Origin: Atkinsonella hypoxylon
Lineage: Eukaryota; Ascomycota; Sordariomycetes; Hypocreales; Clavicipitaceae
NCBI GenBank assembly: GCA_000729835.1
Contig: JFHB01000077.1
Coordinates: 1-64,000, forward strand
Direction of reading: 5' to 3'
DNA length: 64,000 nucleotides
Made by a program: the position numbers and the translations under genes. The notes beneath the pieces were generated by a model. That model made no database searches and was not told the DNA's origin. It was given only the letters and a program-made list of their open reading frames with translations. This document shows, one piece after another, positions 10,729 to 21,640 of the stretch. The stretch's first letter is position 1; each line of letters starts with the position of its first letter.

Positions 10729-12060
10729 ATGTCACCACACGCCGTGCTACTAGGCGCGACTGATGAGGAAAACTCCTCTGTGGATCTGAAAAAGTTTGCT
10801 GTCACGCAAAATGCCTTCCTGCCCGCAGCCAGTCCGCCAACGGCCCTATCGGACCCTTATTACGAACCATGGGAACTTATTGCACAACGGCTTCCTGAGC
10901 TGATCAGAACGAATCGCATCCGAGAGTCTGTCCATCAGATGCCCACTCTGTCCACCGAGCACCTACGAACAGAGGCAGAATGGCGAAGGGCATATGTCAT
11001 CCTGGCCTTCATGACGCATGCGCACATCTGGGGCGGCGATGAACCCGAGCAAGTAAGTCTAGTATAGCGATTAGAAGCTCTTGCAGGCCGGAAGCTGACA
11101 GTGGGCCAGATACTCCCGCCTCAGATAACCGTTCCTTTTCTCAAAGTAGCAAGCCACTTGGAAGTGCCCCCCGCGTTGACATATGCCGGCAGCAACCTGT
11201 GGAACTTTTCCTGCCCAGGTGACGATTTCACAAAGCTGGAAGACCTGACCCTTCCCCTTTCTTTCACTGGAAGCGAGTCGGAGTCATGGTTCCTTCTTAT
11301 TAGTGTGGCCATGGAGGCCCAGGCGGCAGGCATTTTGCAGACCATGATGAAGGCCCTGGAGGCCATCAAGACACGGGGATACGATACAATCACCTCAGCT
11401 CTGTGCCAATTACGTCAGTGCATTGACAGCGTCGCGGCCCTGCTGGAGCGCATGTACGAGAAGTGCGACCCCATGGTGTTCTACCATCATATCCGGCCCT
11501 TCCTCGCCGGCAGCATGAACATGGAAGCCGCCGGCTTGCCCAAAGGCGTCTTCTACGACGAAGGCCACGGCAAGGGAGAATGGAGGCAGTACCGGGGCGG
11601 TAGCAACGGCCAGAGCTCGCTGATGCAGTTCTTCGACGTCGTGCTTGGCGTGGAGCACCATACGCACGGCAGTCCAGGGCAAAAGAGCTTCCACACAGAA
11701 GTCAGAGAGTACATGCCGGGGCCTCATCGTCGATTTCTCATCCAAGTCGCTCGCATGGGCAGCATCCGGGCACTCGCGCTGGTGGAACCCACGACGCCGG
11801 AGCAGCACCGCCTGCGCGAGGCATACACGGCCGCAACGGAGGCGCTGAGCGAATTCCGCAACAAGCACATCAGGCTTGTCACGAGATACATCATTGTGCC
11901 GTCCAGGCAGCCTTGGAACGGGGGGTCACGGAGAAACCTGGCCAGCAGCTCGTCGACGGCGCGTAAAGGCGAGGCGTGTCTGATGGGTACCGGGGGCACA
12001 CAGCTCATGCCATTTCTGCGGACGTCTAGAGACGAGACGTCGCTGGCTGGAGAGCTTTGA
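10729..12060 (+). CDS. BNA2: Indoleamine 2,3-dioxygenase
   Basis: Two exons, 10729-11052 and 11110-12060, with a 57-nt intron (GTAAGT donor, GCCAG acceptor); 424 residues. The heme enzyme opens the indole ring of tryptophan to give N-formylkynurenine, the first step of the kynurenine route to NAD or anthranilate. Family signs are the GGSNGQSSLMQFFDVVLG block and the EVREYMPGPHRRFL block, whose histidine (residue 314) matches the proximal heme ligand of IDO proteins. The reading frame is open upstream to 10549; the ATG at 10729 was chosen because it starts the protein at the usual family length. Serine and arginine become frequent over the last 50 residues, beyond the conserved core. The gene shares a divergent promoter with kynureninase. 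Confidence 0.94.
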
Positions 12061-12835
12061 GAAATTAGATACTTGCGGGGCCTTTCTTTCGTTTTTTTTT
12101 TTTTTTTCCAAATTCACCAATTCACACGATATCGCGGTTGATTTCGCTGTAAATATCTCAACTGGCGAACAAGATAGATTTTCAACGGCGACCAATAGAA
12201 ACTACGGCATTTACAAACAACTATATTTTTATTCTCTCTTACCATTAGGCCTTTGATGATTCTTTTATATCATAAATCGAATCTGGCTACTTCAATGTAA
12301 GCCTACTAAGTGCTCATGTATTCTGTGCTCTCGGTTTGCTCGAATAACGGCCCGCGAACAAGACGGCAATAGGTAGGACTGCTATGTATATATTTGGCCT
12401 CACTTTGGGAGTAAAGTCGCTGTCTTGCGTGATTTGCCGAATTTAATCCGTGCATGTCCAGTATGGCGGCGAATTGCTCAGAAAGATACTGCCAGTCTTC
12501 GTGACGCACTAGGCATGCAGCGATTGGCCTCGGAGAGGTTATAACTGACACAATCACATTCGTAGAGCATTTTATTTAGACCAGCTTACAAGGTATTTGA
12601 GTCAGATAGACAGGATAAGTTTGACTCGTCATATGAAATGATCTATCTGATTAAACTTTGTAAAACCTAGAAAAGAATAGAAAGGGTAAGGAAAAAAATT
12701 GTAGAAGCTGCGTTATTCGTGTTTAAAATCTTGAATCATATTCCACCAGTTTTCTTTTTATAGTTGAAAGAGTCTTTCTAGCTCGTGGCTTCATAACCTC
12801 TTCTCCGACACCTGACCCTCTCTCTTTTTTCTCTC
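12061..12835. other. Convergent AT-rich spacer
   Basis: This spacer lies between the 3' ends of IDO (plus) and the secreted-protein gene (minus). A run of about 17 thymines is at 12092-12108. The rest is AT-rich with no coding signal and probably contains both 3' untranslated regions. Confidence 0.5.
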
Positions 12836-13453
12836 TCATCGTCTGAGGCAGATCTGGGTGTATTTCTCATAAAAACTAATTGTAGCCGTGACGCAGCAAG
12901 TCAAAATCTCAAACTGATTCATCTTGGAGATGCAAGTAAGGCAAATACCGGTGAAGATTCCGGCGCTCGTGACGGTACATGCCCTACACTCGTCGGGGAC
13001 GTTGGCCCCTTCGCAGCCCCAACCTCTCACTCGACTTACTGCTGCTTTCTGGAGATCCGGGCAGTTTGAGGGGGGTTCGGACGAAATGTGCGGCACAGGT
13101 CTGCCACGACGATGAACGCTCTTGTCAAGCTTTTCAAAGGGAAGTGCTAGTAGGTCGTCCACTGTTTGAGACCGCAGCTGTTCTTTCCCATACTGGACAA
13201 CTGGCTCGATGAAGCGCCGAGCCAGAGAGTCAGGCACACAGGTAGATGGAGAGGATTTGTACAGCGGAGGGATGGCAGGCAAAGCGACCCGTTCAGAACT
13301 TGAGTTCGATGGCAGCCACTGTAGCACCTCAGACAAATTTAGAATATCTTGACCATTGACACATTTGTCGACATTCTTGGGAGCTTGTGGCACAGCCTCA
13401 GTGACTTGGCATTGCCAGACAGCAAGGGCAAAGACGACAGTTGGGAAGAACAT
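12836..13453 (-). CDS. Small secreted cysteine-rich protein, family not recognised
   Basis: A single minus-strand frame of 205 codons. The first 20 residues form a clear signal peptide (hydrophobic core VVFALAVWQCQV, small residues before the likely cut near EA-VP). The remaining chain of about 185 residues has 11 cysteines, most of them in the last third, with two C-x2-C pairs (ECRAC, ICLTC) and a CC pair (LTCC). There are no further membrane segments and no enzyme motif was recognised. Size, export signal and cysteine content fit the broad class of fungal small secreted proteins, some of which act in interaction with hosts or competitors, but nothing in the sequence assigns a function. An odd cysteine count suggests one free thiol or a processed end. 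The ATG at 13451-13453 is the natural start because it begins the signal peptide. Confidence 0.65.
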   Translation of the reverse strand: MFFPTVVFALAVWQCQVTEAVPQAPKNVDKCVNGQDILNLSEVLQWLPSNSSSERVALPAIPPLYKSSPSTCVPDSLARRFIEPVVQYGKEQLRSQTVDDLLALPFEKLDKSVHRRGRPVPHISSEPPSNCPDLQKAAVSRVRGWGCEGANVPDECRACTVTSAGIFTGICLTCISKMNQFEILTCCVTATISFYEKYTQICLRR

Positions 13454-16277
13454 GTTGTCTGCTGGGGTATTGATTCGCCTTTTGAAATTTTTGAAAGAAA
13501 GGATATTAATTTAGATTTGAGAGAAATTTCCAAAAATTATGGGGTGGGTAAGTAAGCAGGCTTATGTAGAGAGAAATTGGCGAGAAGTTGAGTTGATCCA
13601 CGAGCAAGACGAACGGGACGCTGTCCCTTATATAACTCCATATTACACAACCACAACCAGATATCACGTACGAGAGACAAAGAGAGCCCGTATATTTCAT
13701 TTTTCGGCTAATCTGGGGTTTCTCACGGTGCCAGAGATGCTTCAAGAAGACCAGGATGCAATAACCCAAGTAGCACCGCACTTATTATGTTACAGAAGTA
13801 CGGCAGTAGTCCCGCAAAGTATTGATCCCTCGGGTCGATCTGGCGGGAAATTTCTGCGACAGCTACGCTTAAAGGAGCAAGATCAACGGGCATTGGGCTA
13901 AATCTTCCGAACGAGGCATGGGGACTGGAAAACTTCAGCGTGAGGAATGGCCACGTGCTGACTGGGCTACTTTAACTTGACTCAGTTATAGGAAGCCGAT
14001 GTTTGCGAATGGTCGCTCTGATGGAGTACGTTACGCGCGTATGTGGTTTCCAATCATGTAATGTAGCTGCATCGCTGAAACTGTAAAGAAGCCTTAGGGA
14101 GTAAAAGTTTGAACCAAGAACTGACAGAGCGGTCTTGTCCAATGATTGGTGCTCATGTCTTCTCGAAGTCATAGAGCAAAGGTCGAGTGTGGTGTGGTAG
14201 CACAATCAACTTGCCGAATTTAGGCTGAGTTGAGTCCACAAGCAATGCAGGGCTTAGACGTTTCTCGGTCGGCACATTCGGCACATTCGGCGCATTTAGA
14301 TCCACATTATGGGTACTTGGGAGATTGTTAGAGGGTTTGGGCAGCTGAGTGAGCGATAATGATCCGGTAGATTCAGTTGTTTAAGTTGCTCATGTCAATG
14401 ATGCCATAAGGTAGGTGCCGTAAGAGCACTAGCGTCTTTCTTATTTCCTCCCTCATCACCGGCTGCCACCTTTCCATCCAGGGTCGATGACTCAAGTACC
14501 CCTTGTATTTGCCTACTATGGTCACTAAAGACTGTAATCTATGGCATGGCATGTCTTGACTAAGAAGTCCCTGGTAGACAGAGGTTTCCAAATACGTGGG
14601 TTCATTCATGACCCACACTTGAATGCGCACTTGGACAGGGGAGTCTTTGAACTCTGGCTACGAATCTGGCCGCAGGCGAGGCATAAGGTAAAACACATGA
14701 TAAAGGTAGGCGTCAGTCCTGATAAGCTCTCTTTCTCCAGTTGTGCTCAGCATCTTCCTGATAAGCCTTACGACCTACTACAAACTGCGAATTTCTCCAA
14801 AACCGCAAACATGTGCTCGCAACCAGACGCAAAAAGAAAAAAAAAAAAGGGCGAATCTACACGGTTCGAGTGTTTCAGAATAAAATAAATTGGGCGCTAA
14901 ATTCGGGGGGTCAAGCTCATCTGAGGTCCATTCTACGTCATCGCTGCACGTGGGGCCTGTTCGCGACCTAATTTGGTAAACAGCAGCAACGGACACTGTT
15001 CTAACTCCCCAATGCATTAGGTCTTGTGTTTTTATGCCGAGCATATGTATTACTATGCCTGTATATTTGATGCCATTCTACAGAAAAAGCCCTACTTACA
15101 CCAGAGATGAGCTAGGCTGGCCGGCTGGATCTGAGATGAGCTGTTAATGTGCCCCTGCTCTTTACATTCAAAAAATTAGTACCTGGATTTAGCATCCTTC
15201 TGAACTTGCACAAGCTCTTGTACTGTGTCAACCCCCTTTTCGATCATGTCTTGCCCTAGACAGAGTTGTCAGGGTCGTGTAAATGTCTATAATTGGTCAA
15301 GTGAACCCAACATGAGCGAAAATACCATTTTGAGACGCTAGATAACTCCGCGGGCAAGTAGATCAGAGAATTTTAGCACCAAGTCCTCAGATTGTACGTT
15401 AAAAGCGTTCAATTCAATTCCCAGTAATGGATATGAATGGCCAGGATCCGGTGCCGATTAGTGATTGCGCAATGTTGGCACCCTTCTTATACGCAGCACT
15501 TCGTCTAGCCTAAGAAATACCAGAGTCCGCTTTTCCTGGCATCTGGGCCCAAGGAAAAAGCGTTTGTATGCAGTAATTTTCAGGTAGATTGCGGCAGATC
15601 AGTTTAATATGTAAAGTCTCGTATATTACATGTGCTGCCACCGCCTCTACTCAGAGAAGTATGCTAAAACTAGTCTCTCTTCCACACTCTCTAGACCTGT
15701 TCGTGGTCCCTCATAACCATAGAAGTAGGGCTTTGAGAATGCAAGGACTACCTCTTCCAAAGCTCCAAGCATCTCTAGGCTTACAACGATGACCTACACG
15801 AGTCCCGAGCCGCTTCTTAAAAGCCCCATGAGTTTCTTCAAACCGCGCCGGAAGTAGATGTGCAATCATCTTTGGTGAATGATTAACTCACGATATGGCT
15901 TGAAGGCGCAGCATTGGCTCCCAGCGATAGGGCAACTATTTCATGCTCACATTGGCGATACTTCCGAGGTGTGGCATCACCGTCAAGCATCGGGGTCGGG
16001 CAAGTCGGCGAGGTGCTCAAGGAAAACAGATTCTAAAAGAGGTATGCACCTGGGCGAATACGTCAACTTCACCTAGTCTCCTTGCAAATGACAGGGTAAG
16101 AGGAAGTCTCTTGGCCGTGTGACTAACCAGAGAGCAGACAGAAGAATCGGCCGCTGACACTGACTTACATACAAAGCAGCCTATCCCCAGGAATATCTTT
16201 ACATCGCCGACTCTGTTCCCCATTGAGAACTAACTAATAAATACGAGATCGTTCGGGTGTGCCGGAATTTTTGACAT
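13454..16277. other. Long gene-free region, left of the MITE
   Basis: I see no credible gene in nearly 3 kb. ORFs are short and in conflicting frames. A short tandem of CGGCACATT lies near 14270-14295. Parts of 14.9-16.2 kb look like decayed repeat DNA because of mosaic composition, but no transposase domain is readable. Confidence 0.4.
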
Positions 16278-16286
16278 CTCAAGTCG
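16278..16286. repeat. Left target-site duplication of the MITE
   Basis: The 9-bp sequence CTCAAGTCG directly abuts the left terminal inverted repeat and is repeated exactly at 16615-16623 beyond the right one. Confidence 0.75.
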
Positions 16287-16614
16287 GAGTATCCCTGATT
16301 GGAGCTATTTTCCGGACCCACAATATGCAAGGCATTATGCAGTCCTGCCTGCACCACTGGTTGGGCTAAATTTCTTCCTTCTTGAACATCATTGAATTCA
16401 TTAATGATGTCTTCATCGTTCGCTTGAATATATGCACAATTAAAGAAAACACCAGAAATCGTGAGGAATTAATGATTATTACAATGCAATATAGTTCATT
16501 GTGGTGAGGGGTATGTATAGCTATAGAGTGTGGGAATCAATCTATCTAGCCAAATTGGGTTAGATAGATGCAGCGTTCGAGGATCTTCCGGTACAGCTCC
16601 AATCAGGGATACTC
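16287..16614. mobile_element. MITE, non-autonomous DNA transposon (328 bp)
   Basis: Perfect 20-bp terminal inverted repeats: the left end (16287-16306) reads GAGTATCCCTGATTGGAGCT and the right end (16595-16614) is its exact reverse complement. A further imperfect match (TTCCGG against TACCGG) follows inside the ends. The element is flanked by an exact 9-bp direct repeat. The interior (288 bp) is AT-rich and has no coding capacity. A 9-bp duplication fits Mutator-like (MULE) elements best; hAT elements make 8 bp. The intact duplication implies a fairly young insertion. It sits in gene-free DNA about 0.8 kb upstream of the lipoxygenase gene. No second copy was seen in the window, so the family assignment is inferred. 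Confidence 0.75.
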
Positions 16615-16623
16615 CTCAAGTCG
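16615..16623. repeat. Right target-site duplication of the MITE
   Basis: CTCAAGTCG, identical to 16278-16286 and directly abutting the right terminal inverted repeat. Confidence 0.75.
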
Positions 16624-17448
16624 TGCTCGGCTGTCGCCGTAAGCTAGAATGCGCGGAAATCCAGTAATATCTATGAACGTGTCGTTACTTCGTAGGGCTA
16701 TTGTTAGCTTCGGGCCGCACAGCAGCCTTAAAAAGGTCAAGACAGGGGTAGATGTGAGATTCTGCGCGGGACGAGGTCTTTACATGTGGTACTATAGGGA
16801 ACGCGGGGAAGATAAACAGGCGGGCCCGCCCTAGGTACAGGCCGGGGATTCCTGAGGAGTCTTCTTTCCTAAGAATTTATAGATCCTAGTAAGTCTACGC
16901 TTTAGCTAGCCAATCGGGAGAGTTGCTCTGTGGCCTGTTTATGGTGGTGTCCGGCCAATACACGAATCAAGATGCGTAGATAGCACATCTGACTCAGCGG
17001 TGGGATGTGATCTATCCATAAAGGGCTCAAGACCAAATCCTTGAGCATTAGTTACTTGTCATATTCGAGATAAGACAAGACAAGGGAAGAGTTTCTTTAT
17101 GTACCGGGCTAGGCCGAGACTTCTGAATTGCAGGATGGCAGTCCCCACAGCTCGCCTTGTCCGGACATTGCTTTCCTATACACGCACTGAAGGGGAAATC
17201 AGTAACGTTACCATGATAGCACAAAGCATTATAAGACAAGTGACGACCCTACTCTAGTGACCCATTGGTGAGCCATCATTCCATTGTACAACATACGAAG
17301 TTGAGGCTGTGTTTACAGTGCTGCTTCGTGTTTGCCCTCTCTCGACCTTGTCTTGAGTAGATTTCAGCATTTCTCCAGCTAGTGCAGACCAGAAAAATCG
17401 CATTTTCATACTCAAGTACGGCACTGTGCAAAAAAAAAAAAAAAGAAA
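16624..17448. promoter_or_regulatory. Gene-free spacer and lipoxygenase promoter
   Basis: No gene is seen. The final stretch before 17449 contains an A-rich run directly upstream of the lipoxygenase start codon, common in fungal leaders. No specific binding site was recognised. Confidence 0.4.
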
Positions 17449-19422
17449 ATGCAGTCGACATGCTTTCTTGCCTCAGTTCTAGCCATTCTTGGCGTCTCCT
17501 CAGCATTAGACGTTGATCTGGCAAGTCGTGAGCCTGTGACGCTGTTTTCGCTTCCCTCCCAAGATCCCAATCCGAGCGAGCGAGCTGAAACGGTGAAGAA
17601 GAAGATGGAGGGAATTCTGTATGGCCCTGGTCCCGATCAGAATATCACCGCGTTTCCATCGGGGCCACTAGGAGACCCTATATGGAAACAAGACACCGCA
17701 GCTCTCAAGGCCGAGCTGGAGAAACATGACGAACTCATCATGAAAGATGTTCAAATCTTGCGGCAAACACTTGGCAAGGTTCAAAAAATCCCATCAGAGC
17801 AGGCTCATGTTCCCCGACAGCAGCTAATACGGTAAATTTTTCCTTAGACCGGAGGAATACGATCGTTAGCCGACATCTCCAAGCTGTACGATCAACAGTG
17901 GATAAACTCGATAGGTCATGTCGTGGACTCGAGCTTCTTCGCAAATTACACGGATGATGGCTTCTTCTCCATGGAGCGCCTCACAATCAATCCTTTGAAG
18001 GTCCATCGTCTAAAGCCCTACCAAAAACTTCCCTTCCAAGTCGACGACGCCATTGCGCGAAAGGTGTCGGGCATGACCGCAAACGAATTACTCACGGCCG
18101 GCAGGTTGTTTTATGTGAATCATCAATCTTTGCAGAACATTCCCCGAATAAAGGGTCGGTTCTCGGCTGCATGCGAGGCGTATTTCTTCATCCACCCTCG
18201 AAACAGCGGTTGGCTGCCTCTCGCCATCAAGACCAACGAGGGCGCTGATCTGGTGTACACTCCTGCGGACGCGCCCGCAGATTGGCTATTCGCCAAGATC
18301 CTGTTTGGGCAGAATGATGTGTGGGATACGCCTTGGAGACACTTTGCTAGCACCCATCTGATGATTGAGCTTCCGTACCTCGCTGCGCTGAGATGCATGA
18401 GCGATAATCATCCTGTTCTGGCAATTTACAAACGATGTAAGCACGGCACCCCCCAGTGACTTACCTTATTGTCTAATGCAATACGCGCAGTCATGCTGAA
18501 TGGCTTCGGAACGCGCGAGTTCGCCCAGTCAGAGCTGTACGCGCCGGGCCGTAACGTCGATCAAGATTTCGCATTCGGCGGTGATGCCGCTCGCGATTAC
18601 ACCATGGACGCATACGCGCATGGCGAAAACAGGTTGGAAGCAAACTGTATGCTTACCCACTTGTCTTGTACTTTGCGTCATCGTCTCAGCACTAACTAAT
18701 GCACCGAGCCAGACTTCCCGCAGAGATTGGAGAGACAGGGACTGCTCAGCAGCCCGTTTGGGCCCGCGATCAAGCACTTTCCATACGCAGAGGACGCAGC
18801 CAGGATACACTCGGCATTGAAGTCCTTCATGAGCACCTTTGTTCACTCTTATTACCATGACGCGGGCTCGATAAAGCAGGACCAGGAGCTGATATGTTGG
18901 TGCAAAGAAGCAAAGGCAGCGGGATCAGTTGACTTCCCCGACAGCGAAAAGATCTCGACTGCCGTCCTCGTCGACATCCTCACGCATGTCGGCTACATAA
19001 ACGGTGTACAGCACCAAGCCATGAACAATAATGACCAGTTCATCAATGCCCTGTTGCCGCTGCATCCAATGGCGCTTTACAAGCCCCTACCAACCAAGAA
19101 GGGGCTCCTGGAAAGCGATATCCTGAGTTATCTTCCGAACGTGACACAAATGGTGGCGCAGCTATCTCTGGCCGCGGCGTTTTCACGTCCCGAGCTCGTC
19201 GACTCGGACAGGGCCTTGGCGAACGTGTTCAACAACAAGAATCTTCTGGCCAAACTGAATGACGAGTCGAGGGCAGCTGCGAGGAAGTTCCAGGCCGACA
19301 TGGAGAAGCTGAGCGCCAAAATTCAAAGCAGACGTTTTGGCGCAGACGGGCTTTGCCAAGGCGCTCCGTTCATTTGGCGCGCATTAGATCCGAAAGTAGC
19401 ACTGTTTTCCATGACAGTTTGA
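17449..19422 (+). CDS. Secreted manganese lipoxygenase
   Basis: Best model has four exons: 17449-17778, 17848-18436, 18491-18646 and 18713-19422, giving 594 residues. It starts with a signal peptide (residues 1-19, ending VSSA). Lipoxygenases insert O2 into linoleic and linolenic acids; the fungal secreted group uses manganese. The metal ligands can be followed: H-x4-H (residues 275 and 280, in HFASTH), H-x3-N (459 and 463, in HQAMN) and a C-terminal valine (594), the last being typical of manganese lipoxygenases. Introns 2 and 3 are canonical. The first is not: frame demands removal of two stops at 17833 and 17845, the acceptor TTAG has a good CTAAT branch site, but the only frame-keeping donor nearby is GTTCAA at 17779. 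This could be a weak intron or a damaged 5' part. The gene stands alone, so its role is inferred as extracellular oxylipin production. Confidence 0.87.
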
Positions 19423-20067
19423 CAAGACTTTGAATGGCATCAACTGCAGTTTGCGGCTTTTTTTTTTTCTTTTTTTTCTTTTTTTGCCCTGGCTGTCTTT
19501 GGCATTTGATAACACAGTGTAGGGTGTAGATACAAATTATTGCTTGGAAGAGAGAGCAAGACAAGAGTCTCGTGTTGCTATTGTACGACCGGAAACGTGG
19601 TCACGGACGTGGATAGTTGGATAGTATTGGCATGCGGAAGGTCGCACAACATGTACTGCTGCATTGCCAGTCAGCTGATGCCCTCGGTCAAGGGAAGCCC
19701 ACGTATGTATGACACAAATTATAACCCTAACCCTGACGTAATTTAATCACACTGTTCACACTGTCTGCAGGGGGTGGGGTGGGGTTTGATTGATCGATCA
19801 ATCACATGTCAAACGATTAAGGAGTCGCCCGGCTACTCGCGCCTGTTCCGACGAAATCAGCGTAGCCACATCCAGGTGCATTGCCTCGGCCACATTTCTC
19901 TACGTCAGTGACGAGAACTCGGCGGCTGGCGTGACGGAAGCAGGCCTGATCTTGTCAAATGTAATCTTCCGACGACAGCAAAAGCACGCATACGTCGGGC
20001 GAATCTCTCCTCGACGCTCCATACAACCATCTCACATCGCACTTGTCTAGCTCGCGCCTCGGACCCG
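19423..20067. other. Spacer and citrate synthase promoter
   Basis: No gene is seen. A pyrimidine-rich run of broken T-tracts (19457-19485) marks the probable 3' end of the lipoxygenase transcript. Two units of CCCTAA near 19725 are too short to count as telomere-derived. A palindrome TTGATTGATCGATCAATCA lies near 19787-19804. Confidence 0.45.
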
Positions 20068-21640
20068 ATGACGAGAAAAGCCGTCCCTCGCCAGTCCCTG
20101 ACTGTCGTGGACAACCGCACCGGCAGAACGTACGAGTTGCCGATCAAGAACAATTCTGTGCTGGCGACAGATATCAAGAAGATCAAGGCAGACTCGCAGC
20201 ATGACCGGCCGGAGGATGAGACCAGCCAGGGTCTTCGCGTCTTCGACCCTGCGTACATGAATACGGCCGTTGTTCAAAGCAAGATTACATACATCAACGG
20301 ACAGGATGGCATCCTTCGCTATCGCGGATACCCCATTGAGCAGCTTGTCAACAAGAGCAACTTCCTGGAGACGGCATACCTTCTCATCTACGGCGAGCTG
20401 CCTACGGGCTCGCAACTCGGCAGCTGGCAGGATGAGATCATGCACCACACATATATTCACAGTGACATTGAGGGCATGTTCAAGTCTTTTCGATACGACT
20501 CGCACCCAATGTCCATGATGACGTCCGCTTTCGCTACTCTCGGCGCCTTTGCGCCCGAGGCTAACCCATCTCTCCAGGGCCAGAAGCTCTACACGGCGGC
20601 CGCAAGTGGTGATGTCGCATCACTCCAGGTGCTTGACAAACAGATCCTCCGCATCATTGGGAAAGCGCCTACTCTCGCTGCTGCGTCTTATCGTATGCGA
20701 CAAGGTCGACCGTTCAACAGGCCAGCCCAGGGACTTTCTTACACCGGCAACTTCCTGTACCTGCTCGACCACCTGTCTGGACGCGACTACCAGCCACATC
20801 CAGTACTTGAGAAAGCCCTCGATGCTCTTTTCATCATCCACGCTGACCACGAAGTCAATTGCTCCACCGCCACAGTTCTGCAGGTCGGCAGCTCCCTGGT
20901 CGATCCCTACAGCGCCGTAGCCGCCGGCTGCGCCGCTCTCTACGGCCCATCCCACGGCGGCGCCTCCGAGAGCGCTATCCGCATGCTCATGGAAATTGGA
21001 TCTCCAGAGAATGTGCCGGCCTTTATGCAAAAAGTCGAGCGGCGAGAACGCGTCCTGGTCGGGTTCGGCCACCGGGTGTACAAGAACGTCGACCCGCGAT
21101 CCAAGGCAATTCGTCAGCTAGCCGAGGAAGTCTTCCAGGTCACCGGAAGAAACAAGCTCCTGGACACCGCTCTTACGCTTGCCAAGTATGCAAGCGAAAG
21201 CGAGTTCATGCGCAGCCGTAACCTGTATCCCAATGTGGATTTCTACTCGGGCCTGATCTACCAGGCCATGGGCTTCCCTCTGGAGTATGTCGATTTTTTC
21301 CCAACCTGATTCACATTATCGTGATTGCTAACCGTTTTTTTTTTTTTTTTTCTCCTCTAGCTTCTATCCTGTCCTTTTTGCGGTGCCCCGTTGTGTAGGA
21401 TGGCTTGCTCACTGGCGGCAACAGATGCTTACTCCTTCTGGCGTCAAGATTTGGCGACCCCGACAGCTGTACATTGGCGAAGGCGAGCGGAACTATGTCG
21501 AGGTGGAGAGCAGGAGTTCCAAGTCGGACAGTGGAGTTTTTGGTGCTCCCTCACAAGTGTCCCACGGCGGAGATAGCAAGAGGAACAAGCTTGCGACATT
21601 CAAGAACGAGAGAGGAGAGGTTCTGAAGCCAAGACTTTAG
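20068..21640 (+). CDS. Citrate synthase family enzyme without mitochondrial leader
   Basis: Two exons, 20068-21284 and 21361-21640; the 76-nt intron (GTATGT donor, CTCTAG acceptor after a long T-run) restores the family block FPLDFYPVLFAVPRC. The product has 498 residues. Citrate synthases condense oxaloacetate with acetyl-CoA; relatives use propionyl-CoA or longer acyl-CoA. Conserved active-site regions are HADHEVNCST, GPSHGGASES, GFGHRVYKNVDPR and the aspartate in NVDFYSG. The N-terminus is polar, lacks an arginine-rich amphipathic leader and begins directly with the folded region, so a cytosolic or peroxisomal site is more likely than the mitochondrion. The C-terminal KPRL is at best a weak peroxisomal signal, and about 45 charged residues extend past the core. 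Alternatives are 2-methylcitrate synthase or an alkylcitrate synthase of secondary metabolism. Confidence 0.9.

Noticed and set aside
17832..17847. 16-nt GTAAAT...TTAG segment as an intron in the lipoxygenase gene
   Set aside because: It is below the size at which a fungal spliceosomal intron can be removed; a 69-nt intron ending at the same acceptor is more reasonable.
19722..19737. Two CCCTAA units resembling telomeric repeat
   Set aside because: Two copies are within chance expectation; no longer telomeric array is present.
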